Positions 8,110-17,361 of a DNA stretch of 64,000 nucleotides are shown in pieces. The DNA lies in NCBI RefSeq assembly GCF_001050515.1, contig NZ_CAHS01000006.1, positions 248,001 to 312,000 on the forward strand, in the 5' to 3' direction. Numbering within the stretch: the stretch's first letter is position 1; each line of letters starts with the position of its first letter. This DNA is from Erwinia piriflorinigrans CFBP 5888 (GTDB lineage: Bacteria > Pseudomonadota > Gammaproteobacteria > Enterobacterales > Enterobacteriaceae). The notes beneath the pieces are model-generated. The model ran no database searches, was not told where the DNA came from, and saw only the letters and a program-made list of their open reading frames with translations. Both the position numbers and the translations under genes were made by a program.

Positions 8110-9425
8110 TGCATTTTTACCACGACGTAGGCCGTTGCATAGACTTTACCCGGCGTGACGTCAGCGCCCGGCAGTTTAACCAGTCTGGCGGTCATAGACT
8201 GATTGTAAGTTGTGTACCCGGTGGCATTGTTGCCAATGGCATTGCTGCCGTTCAGCACGGGATACCAACCGGCGGCATTCCCGCCTGGGGTTGTCATCGA
8301 CAGCGTGCCGGCCTGCCCGACAAAATTCATATTCGTCCCCTGGCTGTTACGCAGAGCAATCCCAACGCCTTTAGCCATGTCACTGGCATAATAATTATCT
8401 GATACCAGATACGATACGCCGCCGCTGGAATTGACCAGTCCGAGGCGCTGCGCTGCGCTCCAGGCCCCATAAGAGACCTGGAATCCTATTGCCGTTTGCA
8501 TGCTGTTAACACCCGAGCTTGCCGCATTGCTGCATTCAATCTGCACGGAAAAATCAGCGCTTGTACTCTCTCCCGATTGCAGTCTGGCTGCCGAAATACC
8601 GGGCAGTATCACCACCGGCGTCACGTTACGGGCTACGCAGCTTGACGTTTGAAACAGTGAATTGGACGCCCGCATGCCATAGCCAATCCCGTTGGATGCG
8701 AACCAAAAGTTGAATCTGTAAGCGCTATCTTCGCCAGGTTTGTCCCGTCCGAATGAAAACGACACGTTGCTTTCACCAGATAGCTGGATATACGCATTAG
8801 GCTGATTGCAGGTGTAGTTGGTTCCCGTGGAACCGGCGAAACCCAGACCGCCGTTTCCCGATCCGCAAAACATAGAGGCTGCTGCGCTTGCGGGTAGTGA
8901 ACTGATTTTATACAGTTCGGCCTGCATCGGCGGAATATCCTGTAGGCGGATTTGTATCTTGCCATTGCTGGTTGTTGCGTAAGTGCCGATGGGAATTTTT
9001 TTCCAGTAGCGCGTGACCGTATTACCGGCCATTGTGAGCTTAAGGCCGGTATAACTGAACCATGTGGCATAGACGTCTTGCAGCCCATCTGGTCCCCCTA
9101 TATCGTAGAATCCACCCACCCGATCGTCACCATTAGTGGCAACAAGAAAATAGATTGAGCTGAGATCGGCCCGATCGCATTCAAACAGCACGCTGGACGC
9201 ATTGGCACCCGCGTAGTTGTAGCTGGTCGGCGGTATGACCACACTGCTTAGCAGAGTACCGGGCGGCTGCAAATAGTTATCACTGAGGTTAATTTTCCCG
9301 AAAGGGATTATGGCGGTTGCAGTATCTCCTACTTGTCCAGCGCTGGTGCGGGTACATGTCGCCTGCACGGTGGCGGAAAGCATCAGTAGTGCGATGACGA
9401 CAGACATAACAGAAAATTTTCTCAT
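8106..9425 (-). CDS. Fimbrial tip adhesin
   Basis: 439 residues, about 2.4 times the major subunit. A signal peptide (1-22, VQA before Cys) precedes an N-terminal domain of about 200 residues with several Cys and aromatic residues (FECDRADLS, MFCGSGNGG, YTCNQPN), which would be the receptor-binding part. The C-terminal half is pilin-like, starting near FQTSSC and ending in a beta-strand pattern (KVYATAYVVVKMQ) typical of fimbrial subunits. The position after the usher gene fits a tip adhesin. The receptor cannot be deduced. It overlaps the second chaperone by 4 bases and lies 24 bases after the usher. Confidence 0.82.
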   Translation of the reverse strand: MRKFSVMSVVIALLMLSATVQATCTRTSAGQVGDTATAIIPFGKINLSDNYLQPPGTLLSSVVIPPTSYNYAGANASSVLFECDRADLSSIYFLVATNGDDRVGGFYDIGGPDGLQDVYATWFSYTGLKLTMAGNTVTRYWKKIPIGTYATTSNGKIQIRLQDIPPMQAELYKISSLPASAAASMFCGSGNGGLGFAGSTGTNYTCNQPNAYIQLSGESNVSFSFGRDKPGEDSAYRFNFWFASNGIGYGMRASNSLFQTSSCVARNVTPVVILPGISAARLQSGESTSADFSVQIECSNAASSGVNSMQTAIGFQVSYGAWSAAQRLGLVNSSGGVSYLVSDNYYASDMAKGVGIALRNSQGTNMNFVGQAGTLSMTTPGGNAAGWYPVLNGSNAIGNNATGYTTYNQSMTARLVKLPGADVTPGKVYATAYVVVKMQ

Positions 9426-9449
9426 TGGGTCACCTCGAAAAATTGAGTA

Positions 9450-11975
9450 TTAGCGGCGGCATTGAGCCGTTTTTCTGCTGAGTTTTTTTGCGATATCCGT
9501 TGATGAAAGGTGATAGCGGAGATGGCATTGCTCATCGCTGTTTTCGCCCCATTTCACGATTAAGTTGTCATCTCTCTTATCCGTTCGCAGGTAGAGTTGG
9601 CCATTTTGAGCAACCATTCCCGTCAGCGCGCCCGAGCTGTCGATCACATCGGCTCCCAGGGGTACCGATTGACCCTCTTCCCGTATTGCTTTGATAATCA
9701 GGGCCGTACCGGTTCGCGTTTTGAACGTTATTTTTACCGTTGCCCCAGGCAGCGGAGCGATTCGCCGTTCGTTATTCATTAGCTCAACGTCATCCGCCAT
9801 TCCCTGAGGATTCAGCGTAAGCATGTTATAGCGATAGGGAACTAGCGCGGGCACCAACGTATATCCATCATCGTTTATCACCGATTGTTTTGAGTTGAAC
9901 ATGGTTGCACCACTGGCACCTTTAGCTTCAACAAGGGCGAATGTGTCCCCCAGCCAGGGGCCGAATGTGACGCCTCCTCCATGAACAGCAAGTGCGCCCT
10001 GAGCCATAGCGGATGCCTGCCAGTAGTTTTGCCCACGAGAGGCGTTAATGCCCAGGTTTGCTTTGCTAGTTGATTTTTGTAATCCGCCGTTGATCGTTGT
10101 CTGGCTATTATTCCGGCTGTGCTGTGCGCCTACATTATAATTAACCGCCTGGTCATCGCCGATGGAGCCTGAAGCACTGCTTTGATACCGATCGCCGGAG
10201 CTTGAGGAGTGCGTCCAGCTGCTGTTGACTGACGACACGCGATTGTTGGTGAAGGCCAGCGGAATGGATAATGACAGCGAGGTGATCGTCTCTGAACTTC
10301 TTCGACTGCTGCTTCCCGTGTCGGTAAACTGTTTTCCCAACGACAGGTTATAAGAGATCCCGTTATTAAGGCTGTCGCTGTAACCCAGCTGTAGCTGGGT
10401 ATCCTTATTTTTGCTATTACGATATGTCTGTAACGATCCTGAGATGAAAAGGTTGCCGTATTCTGCCAGGCCCTGACTCATGGAAATATCGTATCGTGAC
10501 TGCTGTTGATAACTGGCAGAGCTCCAGCTTTTGTCATTGTTGAACGATCCGCGCAGGCCAAGAACATCGCTAAGATCGCGATAGCCGGAGGTTGAATAAC
10601 GAAAGCTGGCCAGCGAGAGCGTGGTGTTCGTTGGCTGGAACGTTTTGCTATAAGAGATGTGCGACATCCAGCCATTCACCTCATCGCTACCGGGTAATTT
10701 TGCCCGTGAGGCGGTAAGATCGAGACCCAAAGCGCCGAGATAACTGCCGTATACGCCACCGACAACGGCAGAGGTGTATCCCTCTGCCAGGCGTAACCCG
10801 CTGTTAATCGTGACGCTATTGCTAAGGCCGTACTGCCAGGTCAGATCGCCAAAAGGGCTTTTTTCGCCGTTGTCTCTGGTCTTACCTACCGCCAGATCAA
10901 AGTGTGAAACGCCCGGCCGCATCGACTCCGGCACGGCGGAAAAGGGCACGCTAAAGCGGCTGGTTCTACCTTCCGCGCCCGTAATCTCAACCTCCAGATC
11001 GCCGCTATAGCTGGTAGGATAGAGGTCATTAATGGCGAAAGAGCCAGGCGACACGGTGGTCTGATAAATTTGCTGACCGTTTTGTGAGATGGTGACTTTA
11101 GATGTCGTTGTTGCCACTCCGCGCACGACCGGGGCATAGCCTCTCATTGAATCGGGCAGTATCCGGTCCTCCGTTGAGATATTGATCCCGTTATAATTTA
11201 ACCCGGAGAAGAAGCGGCCCGCCGTGATAAGTTCACCTGCGCTAAGCTGGCTGCTCATCGCGGGTAAAGGGCGCTGTACGTAACTGCGCACTCTCTGCCA
11301 ACGCGTTCCCTGCTGCTGACTCCAATTGAGGTTTGAAAGTTGCCTGAACTGCCATGCCCCCATGTTGATGCCGCCATTAAGGGATAACCAGGCTGAATCC
11401 TGGTTTTTCAGATCGTTGTTGGAATAAGAGACGTGATAGTAATTGGTCAGATAATTGATAAAACCAATAGAAGCCCCGGCATCGAGATTGTCAGGTGAGA
11501 CATACCCCTGTGGCAGGTTGATCATTTCGCCTTGTGGAATGGACAAATCCAGCCGCAGCTGTTGCCGATTAAAACGACTGACACCCCCCTTAGAAACGTC
11601 TTTTAATTCTACGCACTGTGTGCTTTTTTGTTTCTCGGTTAGCCGTGACGAATCAAATTTTATGCCCGCATGTTGCAACGTGCGGATATCAAAACAAGGC
11701 GTGACTTTGTCATCCGGTTGCAAAATGAAATGAACATCAGCCCGCTCTATAAACGTCCCATTGGTATAAATATCGGTTTTATAGTTTCCGGGTTCAATTG
11801 AGCCGGACTGTGACAGACGTGAAAAAGTGGCCTCGCTGAGATTTTTACCCTGGAAAAGAGCTGGATCAAAATAAAAATTGTTGGTTGCATCATTGTGTTC
11901 CATTTGAGCTGCCGATACGGAAAAAGTTGTTGGCGTTGTCAAAATGAATACAACAAATCTCCGGAGTATCAACAT
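9450..11975 (-). CDS. Outer-membrane fimbrial usher (FimD/PapC family)
   Basis: 841 residues, full length for the family. After a signal peptide comes the usher N-terminal domain (FYFDPALFQGKNLSEATFSR, GNYKTDIYTNG). The barrel and plug region includes the conserved GYAPVVRGVA and SPGSFAINDLYPTSYSGDLEVEI segments, followed by two C-terminal domains (GATVKITFKTRTGTALI; PLGADVIDSSG). It forms the secretion pore and assembly platform for the pilus and receives chaperone-subunit complexes. It is downstream of the first chaperone by 23 bases, in the standard order of such operons. Confidence 0.96.
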   Translation of the reverse strand: MLILRRFVVFILTTPTTFSVSAAQMEHNDATNNFYFDPALFQGKNLSEATFSRLSQSGSIEPGNYKTDIYTNGTFIERADVHFILQPDDKVTPCFDIRTLQHAGIKFDSSRLTEKQKSTQCVELKDVSKGGVSRFNRQQLRLDLSIPQGEMINLPQGYVSPDNLDAGASIGFINYLTNYYHVSYSNNDLKNQDSAWLSLNGGINMGAWQFRQLSNLNWSQQQGTRWQRVRSYVQRPLPAMSSQLSAGELITAGRFFSGLNYNGINISTEDRILPDSMRGYAPVVRGVATTTSKVTISQNGQQIYQTTVSPGSFAINDLYPTSYSGDLEVEITGAEGRTSRFSVPFSAVPESMRPGVSHFDLAVGKTRDNGEKSPFGDLTWQYGLSNSVTINSGLRLAEGYTSAVVGGVYGSYLGALGLDLTASRAKLPGSDEVNGWMSHISYSKTFQPTNTTLSLASFRYSTSGYRDLSDVLGLRGSFNNDKSWSSASYQQQSRYDISMSQGLAEYGNLFISGSLQTYRNSKNKDTQLQLGYSDSLNNGISYNLSLGKQFTDTGSSSRRSSETITSLSLSIPLAFTNNRVSSVNSSWTHSSSSGDRYQSSASGSIGDDQAVNYNVGAQHSRNNSQTTINGGLQKSTSKANLGINASRGQNYWQASAMAQGALAVHGGGVTFGPWLGDTFALVEAKGASGATMFNSKQSVINDDGYTLVPALVPYRYNMLTLNPQGMADDVELMNNERRIAPLPGATVKITFKTRTGTALIIKAIREEGQSVPLGADVIDSSGALTGMVAQNGQLYLRTDKRDDNLIVKWGENSDEQCHLRYHLSSTDIAKKLSRKTAQCRR

Positions 11976-11998
11976 GATATCTACCTTAATCCTTTAAG

Positions 11999-12712
11999 CT
12001 AATTCATTTCCATTTCAGTATTCAGACTTGCACCATAGTCGTTTACCGTAACCACTTTGATTTTTTCACCACGGGCAACGTTACCCGTGGCGGGCAGCAG
12101 CCTGACTGCTTTTTCTGATTTCGGAGCAATCATCACAGACTCGACAAGAGGAATATCTTTGCCGTTATGCCGGGCTGAAAGGGTTTGCAAATTGATATAG
12201 TAAGGCGTGGGATTTTTCAGTAGCAGATTTTTATCTCTGGCCTGAATAATTAACTCCGTAACACTTTTTTCTGGACTGCCATTTAGACCGGCAGGGCGAT
12301 AAAAAATCTTGATCTTGCTGGTGATGGCGAGCAAAAGTTTATTCTGGTCGTTATCTTTTTTATCTAATGCCGGGATCTGGCTAAATGAGAGATAAAAAAC
12401 GGATTCACGATCCTCTGGCAGGCTTCCTTCCAGCCGGTTCAGGCGTACTGACTGACCGCTGTAAGGTTCCATTCTGGAAAACGGCGGCAAAATGATAAAG
12501 GGAACATCTTCGTCTTTTTCACCTTCACCGTCCGGCGTTTTACTAACGCTAAGCTGTAGTACATAGGGCACCGGATCCGGATTGGTAAACTGAAGCGTCT
12601 TTTCTTTGCTGTCAGCGGGAAAGATGATGCGCGTGCCGGTCATTACGATACTTGCATGGGCGCTGGCAAGAAAAAGAAGAGTCGCGGGTAGACACCACAG
12701 TATGTTTTTCAT
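11999..12712 (-). CDS. Periplasmic fimbrial chaperone (PapD family)
   Basis: 237 residues with signal peptide 1-20 (ASAHA). The N-terminal domain has TRIIFPADSKEKTLQF with the conserved Arg/Lys region, then VPFIILPPFSRMEPYSGQSV and LPEDRESVFYLSFSQIP, the family signature. A Lys-rich loop (KKDNDQNK) follows. It is the first of two chaperones in the operon, placed directly between the major subunit and the usher, so it probably escorts the shaft subunit. It shares family motifs with the second chaperone but differs clearly in sequence; they are not a recent duplication. Confidence 0.94.
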   Translation of the reverse strand: MKNILWCLPATLLFLASAHASIVMTGTRIIFPADSKEKTLQFTNPDPVPYVLQLSVSKTPDGEGEKDEDVPFIILPPFSRMEPYSGQSVRLNRLEGSLPEDRESVFYLSFSQIPALDKKDNDQNKLLLAITSKIKIFYRPAGLNGSPEKSVTELIIQARDKNLLLKNPTPYYINLQTLSARHNGKDIPLVESVMIAPKSEKAVRLLPATGNVARGEKIKVVTVNDYGASLNTEMEMN

Positions 12713-12771
12713 TGGGGAACCTACAAAAAATGAATGTTAAGGATCCCGGCTTTTGACCGCCGGGAAACTTA

Positions 12772-13326
12772 TTACAGATAGCTCAGGGTATATTCCGCCA
12801 CTGCGGTGACAGCACCAGCGGTTGGGGCGCTGCTAAGTGAATAGTACTGCGCACCAAAATCGTAGCTTGCGCTGGTTTCATTCTGTTTCAGTACCAGTCC
12901 GGGTACTGCGGTTGGCCCATTCAGATTCACCGGGCCTGAACCATCACTTTTTTGTGTGAGTTGGATACCTACCCCCACCGCCGGGCTGGCTGTCGCCAGG
13001 TTGCCAAGTACTCCCGTGGCACTGTCGACGCTGTGACCCAGAAATTTAGTCTTAATCGCCGTATCACCGCTGGAAACGGCGGTGCAATTGCTGATGGCAA
13101 CGGTAAAGGGGGTTACCCCTGTTGCTTTACCCGCGCTACCGGTTAAATCAGCCAGGTTGGCCGTTGGCAGCATCACTACGGCATTAGGCGTACCATTAAT
13201 GCTGACCGTACAGGTTTGCGAACTGACTTCACCTTGAAAGGTGACGGTATTTTGAGCAAGTGCGGGCATCGTTATAATGCAGCCTGCCATCAGTGCTGGC
13301 GCGATGATTGAGCGATGCATTTTCAT
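12772..13326 (-). CDS. Major fimbrial subunit (type-1 family pilin)
   Basis: 184 residues. Signal peptide 1-24 (MPALA-QNTVTF) precedes a mature pilin of about 160 residues starting with the typical VTFQGEVSSQTCTVSING. A second Cys lies in AISNCTAV; the two form the conserved disulfide. The C-terminus (VTAVAEYTLSYL) has the penultimate-Tyr beta-zipper pattern recognised by chaperones. An SD-like AGGAG precedes the start at 13326. As the first gene it should be the most highly expressed; the 59-base gap to the chaperone gene may hold a processing site. Confidence 0.94.
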   Translation of the reverse strand: MKMHRSIIAPALMAGCIITMPALAQNTVTFQGEVSSQTCTVSINGTPNAVVMLPTANLADLTGSAGKATGVTPFTVAISNCTAVSSGDTAIKTKFLGHSVDSATGVLGNLATASPAVGVGIQLTQKSDGSGPVNLNGPTAVPGLVLKQNETSASYDFGAQYYSLSSAPTAGAVTAVAEYTLSYL

Positions 13327-13578
13327 GCTGACTCCTTTTTAAAATGTTGATGCGTTATGAATATTGTTATGTGATCCCCATAAGCATTAGATGGGATATA
13401 AACAAAATGAGTTAACTTGCTTAAGGACGTGCCTGATAAATGAATGATAAAACCACTTAGTTGGCTGGATTATTTTTTTTCAAAAAATGGAAATGAGACG
13501 CAAATGGCTCAATTATTTTCCTGAAATAGATACCTAAAACAATAAATATCTGTTTCTTTTATTTACCAACGCTAAGGT

Positions 13579-13615
13579 GTTGACTATTTAACATTAGGAA
13601 TAATCCTATGTCAAC
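13579..13615. promoter_or_regulatory. Dyad upstream of the fimbrial operon, possible regulator-binding site
   Basis: GTTGAC at 13579 and GTCAAC at 13610 are inverted copies. Between them, ATTAGGA and TCCTAT give further partial symmetry around an AATAA centre. It lies about 255 bases upstream of the pilin start. Which protein binds there, if any, cannot be seen. Confidence 0.3.
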
Positions 13616-14194
13616 GATCGCCGCTGTCCATTTTTGGGGGTATTTCTATGATTTTCAGCGTAATTAATTCTAAATTGTTTTTTTTAAACTGATTGATTGC
13701 TATTTTCAGGTTTCACTTTCGATCTCTATATTGGCGTATTGATAAGGTTTAACTTTTTGAAATATATGCGTTAATTTGCATGCTTTTTCTCGGCTTCCCA
13801 TGCTCTGGTTGGCGAGTGTGTACAAGTGTCGGTATTTATCGTCTGGGTAAAAAAAGTATTTATGATTGTTGTGAAATTATTATCCGGCGAATTGAATTGA
13901 GATTAACACTATTTTTAAATGTCACTGGAATAAACTATTTCGACAGGATACTGAAAGGTTAAAGCATTTTCTTGGCCGGTCATCCTTAAAGAGAAGTCAT
14001 AAGTTTCTGATCATAATTAATATGTCTATAAACGGTGAAGCAAATATAACAATCAGTTTGTTGATTATGAGTTGCTTATGATCATTTTTTTTACATATAT
14101 GGAGACGGCGAGTAAGGTTGTACCCGCTGTCAAAAAATGCAATGATTGCGCAGCTTTATATGTCCCATTACACCGGTAAATCGAGGGGAACGTG

Positions 14195-14305
14195 ATGGGC
14201 GATTTATTGCTCCTTACCTGTATTGATAAACGGCATGAAAAGCTGCTGTCCTGCCCGTCATCTTGCCGTGATGCCGTGATGATAAACTGCCTCTTTATAC
14301 GGTGA
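14195..14305 (+). CDS. Possible 36-codon leader ORF upstream of speC
   Basis: ATG 14195 is preceded by GAGGGG at 14183-14188, an excellent ribosome site. The peptide starts MGDLLLLTCIDKRHEKLL, contains several Cys and ends LFIR-stop, 197 bases before the speC start. E. coli speF is controlled by an arrest peptide (speFL) that senses ornithine; this peptide is not similar to SpeFL, so any analogy is speculative. A second, 22-codon Arg/Leu-rich frame at 14332-14400 lacks a ribosome site. Confidence 0.3.
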   Translation: MGDLLLLTCIDKRHEKLLSCPSSCRDAVMINCLFIR

Positions 14306-14502
14306 GGCCCTTCAGCGCTCGATTGTTGGCCATGAGTAAAAACAGACGCGATCTGCTTTTACTGATGTCTACCAGGCTAAGCGGTAAACGATTCTGCTGA
14401 ACACCAACTTGACAACATTCGCCGGGAATACGTGCGCTTGTTCGTATTCCTATTGCTGTGCCTATGGCACCCACTCATCCTTGAGCATTTGGGATTTGTG
14501 CT

Positions 14503-16647
14503 ATGACCCCTTTGAAAATTGCAGCCAGCACGACCGTGGCTATTCACCTCCGTACCGGGCGCGAAGTCGTTACATTGGATAACACCGATTTTACCGATGT
14601 GGCGGCAGTGGTGCTTTCCGTCAGTGACTCCCGATCCGGTATGTTGGCCCTGTTACGTCATACCGGTTTTAATCTGCCGGTCTTTATCGCGTTGGACGAT
14701 CCCTTGCAGGCGGTAGACTTGCCGCAGGTTGATGGCGTGCTGAACGGGGATGCTGATGATGCTGCAATACTGGAATCTGCCGCGGCAGAGTACCAGTCAA
14801 ACCTGCTGCCACCTTTCTTTCAGACGCTGACGAAATATGTTGCGATGGAGAACAGCACTTTTGCCTGCCCAGGCCATCAGGGCGGTGGTTTCTTTAAAAA
14901 GCATCCGGCGGGGCGTCAGTTTTTCGACTTCTTTGGTGAGAATGTGTTCCGTGCTGATATGTGCAATGCCGATGTGAAACTCGGTGATTTGCTGATCCAT
15001 GAAGGCTCCGCGAAACACGCGCAGAAATTTGCCGCTAAGGTGTTTAATGCAGACAAAACTTACTTTGTGCTGAACGGGACTTCCAGCGCTAACAAAGTGG
15101 TGACCAATGCGTTATTGACTCGCGGCGATCTGGTGTTATTTGACCGCAATAACCACAAATCAAATCATCATGGTGCGCTGATCCAGGCGGGAGCCACGCC
15201 GGTTTATCTTGAAACTGCACGCAACCCGTTTGGCTTTATCGGCGGTATTGACGCGCATTGCTTTGATGAAGCCTATATTCGTCAGCAGATTTCTCAGGTG
15301 GCAGCAGATCGCGCCGATGATGCACGCCCGTTTCGCCTGGCGGTGATACAGCTTGGTACTTACGATGGCACGGTTTACAACGCGCGTAAGGTGCTCGACA
15401 GCATTGGACATTTGTGTGATTACATTCTTTTTGACTCGGCGTGGGTCGGTTATGAGCAGTTTATCCCGGTGATGGCTGCCTGTTCGCCCCTGCTGCTCGA
15501 CCTGCAACCTGACGATCCCGGTATTTTCGTCACGCAGTCAGTTCACAAGCAGCAGGCAGGGTTCTCTCAGACCTCTCAGATCCACAAGAAAGATAATCAT
15601 ATTCGCGGCCAGCAGCGTTTTTGCAGCCATAAACGCCTGAATAATGCCTTTATGCTGCATGCTTCTACCAGTCCTTTCTATCCGCTGTTTGCTGCATTGG
15701 ATATCAATGCCAAAATGCATCAGGGCGAAGCGGGACGCCGGTTGTGGCACGAGTGTGTGATGCTGGGGATTGAAGCGCGTAAGGCCATTCTTGAACGCTG
15801 CACCATGATCAAGCCGTTTATACCTGACGAAGTTGACGGGCAGCCGTGGCAGAACGCGCCAAATGCGACTATCGCCAGTGATGCACGCTATTTCAGCTTT
15901 ACGCCAGGGGCGCAGTGGCACGGCTTTTCTGGCTATGAGAAAGATCAATACCTGGTCGATCCTTGTAAGCTGCTGTTGACGACGCCGGGTATTGATGCCG
16001 CCTGCGGTAAATATGCCTCATTCGGTATCCCGGCGACTATCCTCGCCAACTATCTGCGTGAGAATGGCGTGGTACCGGAGAAGTGCGATCTGAATTCAAT
16101 TCTGTTTTTGCTCACTCCGGCGGAGAGTGCAGAGAAGATGGCCCGGCTGGTGGCAAAGCTGGCGCAGTTTGAGCAGCATATTAAAGATGATGCGTTGCTA
16201 CGCGACGTACTGCCGACGATTTATCGTAAAAATGCGCTTCGTTATAAAGATTATACCCTGCGCCGTTTGTGTCAGGAGATGCACGATTTATATGTCAGCC
16301 ACGATGTAAAGGATCTGCAAAAGGCGATGTTCCGCCAACACACTCTGCCCCAGGTTGCGATGAACCCCCAGGATGCCAATATCGAATTCATCCGTGGTAA
16401 CGTCGAACTGGTGCTTGTCTCGGAGGCCGCAGGGCGCATTGCTGCTGAAGGCGCACTGCCTTATCCGCCGGGCGTGCTGTGCGTGGTGCCAGGAGAAGTA
16501 TGGGGCGGGGCGGTGCAGCGCTACTTCCTGGCGCTGGAAGAGGGGCTTAATCTGCTGCCGGGCTTCTCACCAGAGTTGCAGGGCGTCTATGCGGCAGCCG
16601 ATGAAAACGGCATTAAGCGCTTGCAGGGGTATGTGATCGCTGAATAG
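14503..16647 (+). CDS. speC: Ornithine decarboxylase
   Basis: 714 residues; E. coli SpeC has 711. Converts ornithine to putrescine in the cytoplasm using pyridoxal phosphate. An N-terminal wing domain (1-105) precedes the group III fold-type I decarboxylase core, with CPGHQGG near 126-132 and the PLP-lysine motif SVHKQQAGFSQTSQ near 346-359. The long identical runs with E. coli SpeC, and no match to the shorter-range features of inducible SpeF, support the constitutive enzyme. With speA and speB later in the window it gives both routes to putrescine. It is followed by a terminator. Confidence 0.95.
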   Translation: MTPLKIAASTTVAIHLRTGREVVTLDNTDFTDVAAVVLSVSDSRSGMLALLRHTGFNLPVFIALDDPLQAVDLPQVDGVLNGDADDAAILESAAAEYQSNLLPPFFQTLTKYVAMENSTFACPGHQGGGFFKKHPAGRQFFDFFGENVFRADMCNADVKLGDLLIHEGSAKHAQKFAAKVFNADKTYFVLNGTSSANKVVTNALLTRGDLVLFDRNNHKSNHHGALIQAGATPVYLETARNPFGFIGGIDAHCFDEAYIRQQISQVAADRADDARPFRLAVIQLGTYDGTVYNARKVLDSIGHLCDYILFDSAWVGYEQFIPVMAACSPLLLDLQPDDPGIFVTQSVHKQQAGFSQTSQIHKKDNHIRGQQRFCSHKRLNNAFMLHASTSPFYPLFAALDINAKMHQGEAGRRLWHECVMLGIEARKAILERCTMIKPFIPDEVDGQPWQNAPNATIASDARYFSFTPGAQWHGFSGYEKDQYLVDPCKLLLTTPGIDAACGKYASFGIPATILANYLRENGVVPEKCDLNSILFLLTPAESAEKMARLVAKLAQFEQHIKDDALLRDVLPTIYRKNALRYKDYTLRRLCQEMHDLYVSHDVKDLQKAMFRQHTLPQVAMNPQDANIEFIRGNVELVLVSEAAGRIAAEGALPYPPGVLCVVPGEVWGGAVQRYFLALEEGLNLLPGFSPELQGVYAAADENGIKRLQGYVIAE

Positions 16648-16653
16648 CCTGGT

Positions 16654-16680
16654 GGGGCGACGAAAGCAGTCGCCCCTTTA
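16654..16680 (+). terminator. Terminator after speC
   Basis: GGGGCGAC and GTCGCCCC form an 8-bp stem with a GAAAGCA loop, followed by TTTA, 7 bases after the speC stop. The T-run is short. Confidence 0.75.
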
Positions 16681-16707
16681 ACCCTGTGCTGAGGTGTAGC
16701 CGCTACC

Positions 16708-17361
16708 TTATCCCGTTGCTTGCGCATCTTCCCGCGCCTGGCGCACGATGGCTTTAGCGATCCACTTACCTATCTCCTGAAGCTCGTGGTTATCGCAGCC
16801 CCAGACATCCTTCATTACCAGAAAAATCTCTGAACCGTAAACCAGTGATAGCGCACGCACCACGCGATCGTTTAACTCCACACTCAATTCTTCCCTGAGA
16901 GGCTGCGTTACCAGCGACAGGATCGCCGTGCGATTACCGGGCTCTGGCCTTTCCTGTCGCGACGTAGCATCCGTGGACTGTAACTGCGCCCACTGCGTCA
17001 GAGAGAGATGTAGCGCGGCACGCAGCGTGCCTTCGTGCTTCAGCATATGTGGAAATGCGAAACTGAATAATTCATCAATGCGTGCAATCACATCCTGATG
17101 AGTGGGCTGCCAGTCTGCCATTGGGCTGAGTGTCGCGGCGACAATAGCTGAAACTAGCGCATTTTGCGTAGGGAAGTAACGATAGGCGGTGGCGCGTGAC
17201 AGCTGCGCTTCCTGCGCGACTTCCGTGATCGACGGAAAGGCACCCCCGTCAAACAGTCTTATTGCGGTGTCAATTAGTAGGAGACGTGTTCTGGCACGCG
17301 TTCTCGTTAATGCCAGAGTGTCGGCGGAATCCCTCTGTTCCACGGTAACCTCATTTTCCAT
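16708..17361 (-). CDS. TetR-family transcriptional regulator
   Basis: 217 residues. Residues about 24-70 are the TetR DNA-binding domain: RLLLIDTAIRLFDGGAFPSI, then TEVAQEAQLSRATAYRYFPT, with the typical tyrosine-phenylalanine end of the recognition helix. The rest is an alpha-helical ligand domain of about 140 residues with no identifiable specificity. It stands alone: convergent with speC and 495 bases from mltC, in the place where E. coli has nupG. No divergent target gene adjoins, so the regulon is unknown. The start at 17361 is not strongly supported by a ribosome site; shorter starts are possible. Confidence 0.85.
   Translation of the reverse strand: MENEVTVEQRDSADTLALTRTRARTRLLLIDTAIRLFDGGAFPSITEVAQEAQLSRATAYRYFPTQNALVSAIVAATLSPMADWQPTHQDVIARIDELFSFAFPHMLKHEGTLRAALHLSLTQWAQLQSTDATSRQERPEPGNRTAILSLVTQPLREELSVELNDRVVRALSLVYGSEIFLVMKDVWGCDNHELQEIGKWIAKAIVRQAREDAQATG

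Larger units (their letters stand above)
13327..14502. other. 1.2-kb AT-rich region between the fimbrial operon and speC
   Basis: No convincing gene. It must carry the promoter of the minus-strand fimbrial operon and of the plus-strand speC gene. The first 700 bases are strongly AT-rich with many T and A runs, like H-NS-bound regulatory DNA; composition becomes backbone-like after about 14150. A 60-codon plus-strand frame at 13780-13962 has no ribosome site or similarity. A dyad at 13579-13615 and two short leader frames before speC are described separately. I found no long inverted repeats of the fimS type. Confidence 0.6.

Noticed and set aside
13780..13962. 60-codon plus-strand frame in the fimbrial-speC gap
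   Set aside because: No ribosome site and AT-rich regulatory DNA; length compatible with chance.
13327..14000. Invertible promoter switch (fimS type) before the pilin gene
   Set aside because: No pair of inverted repeats separated by a few hundred bases and no recombinase gene beside the operon.
14332..14400. 22-codon Arg/Leu-rich frame before speC as an independent gene
   Set aside because: No ribosome site; kept only as part of the speC leader observation.
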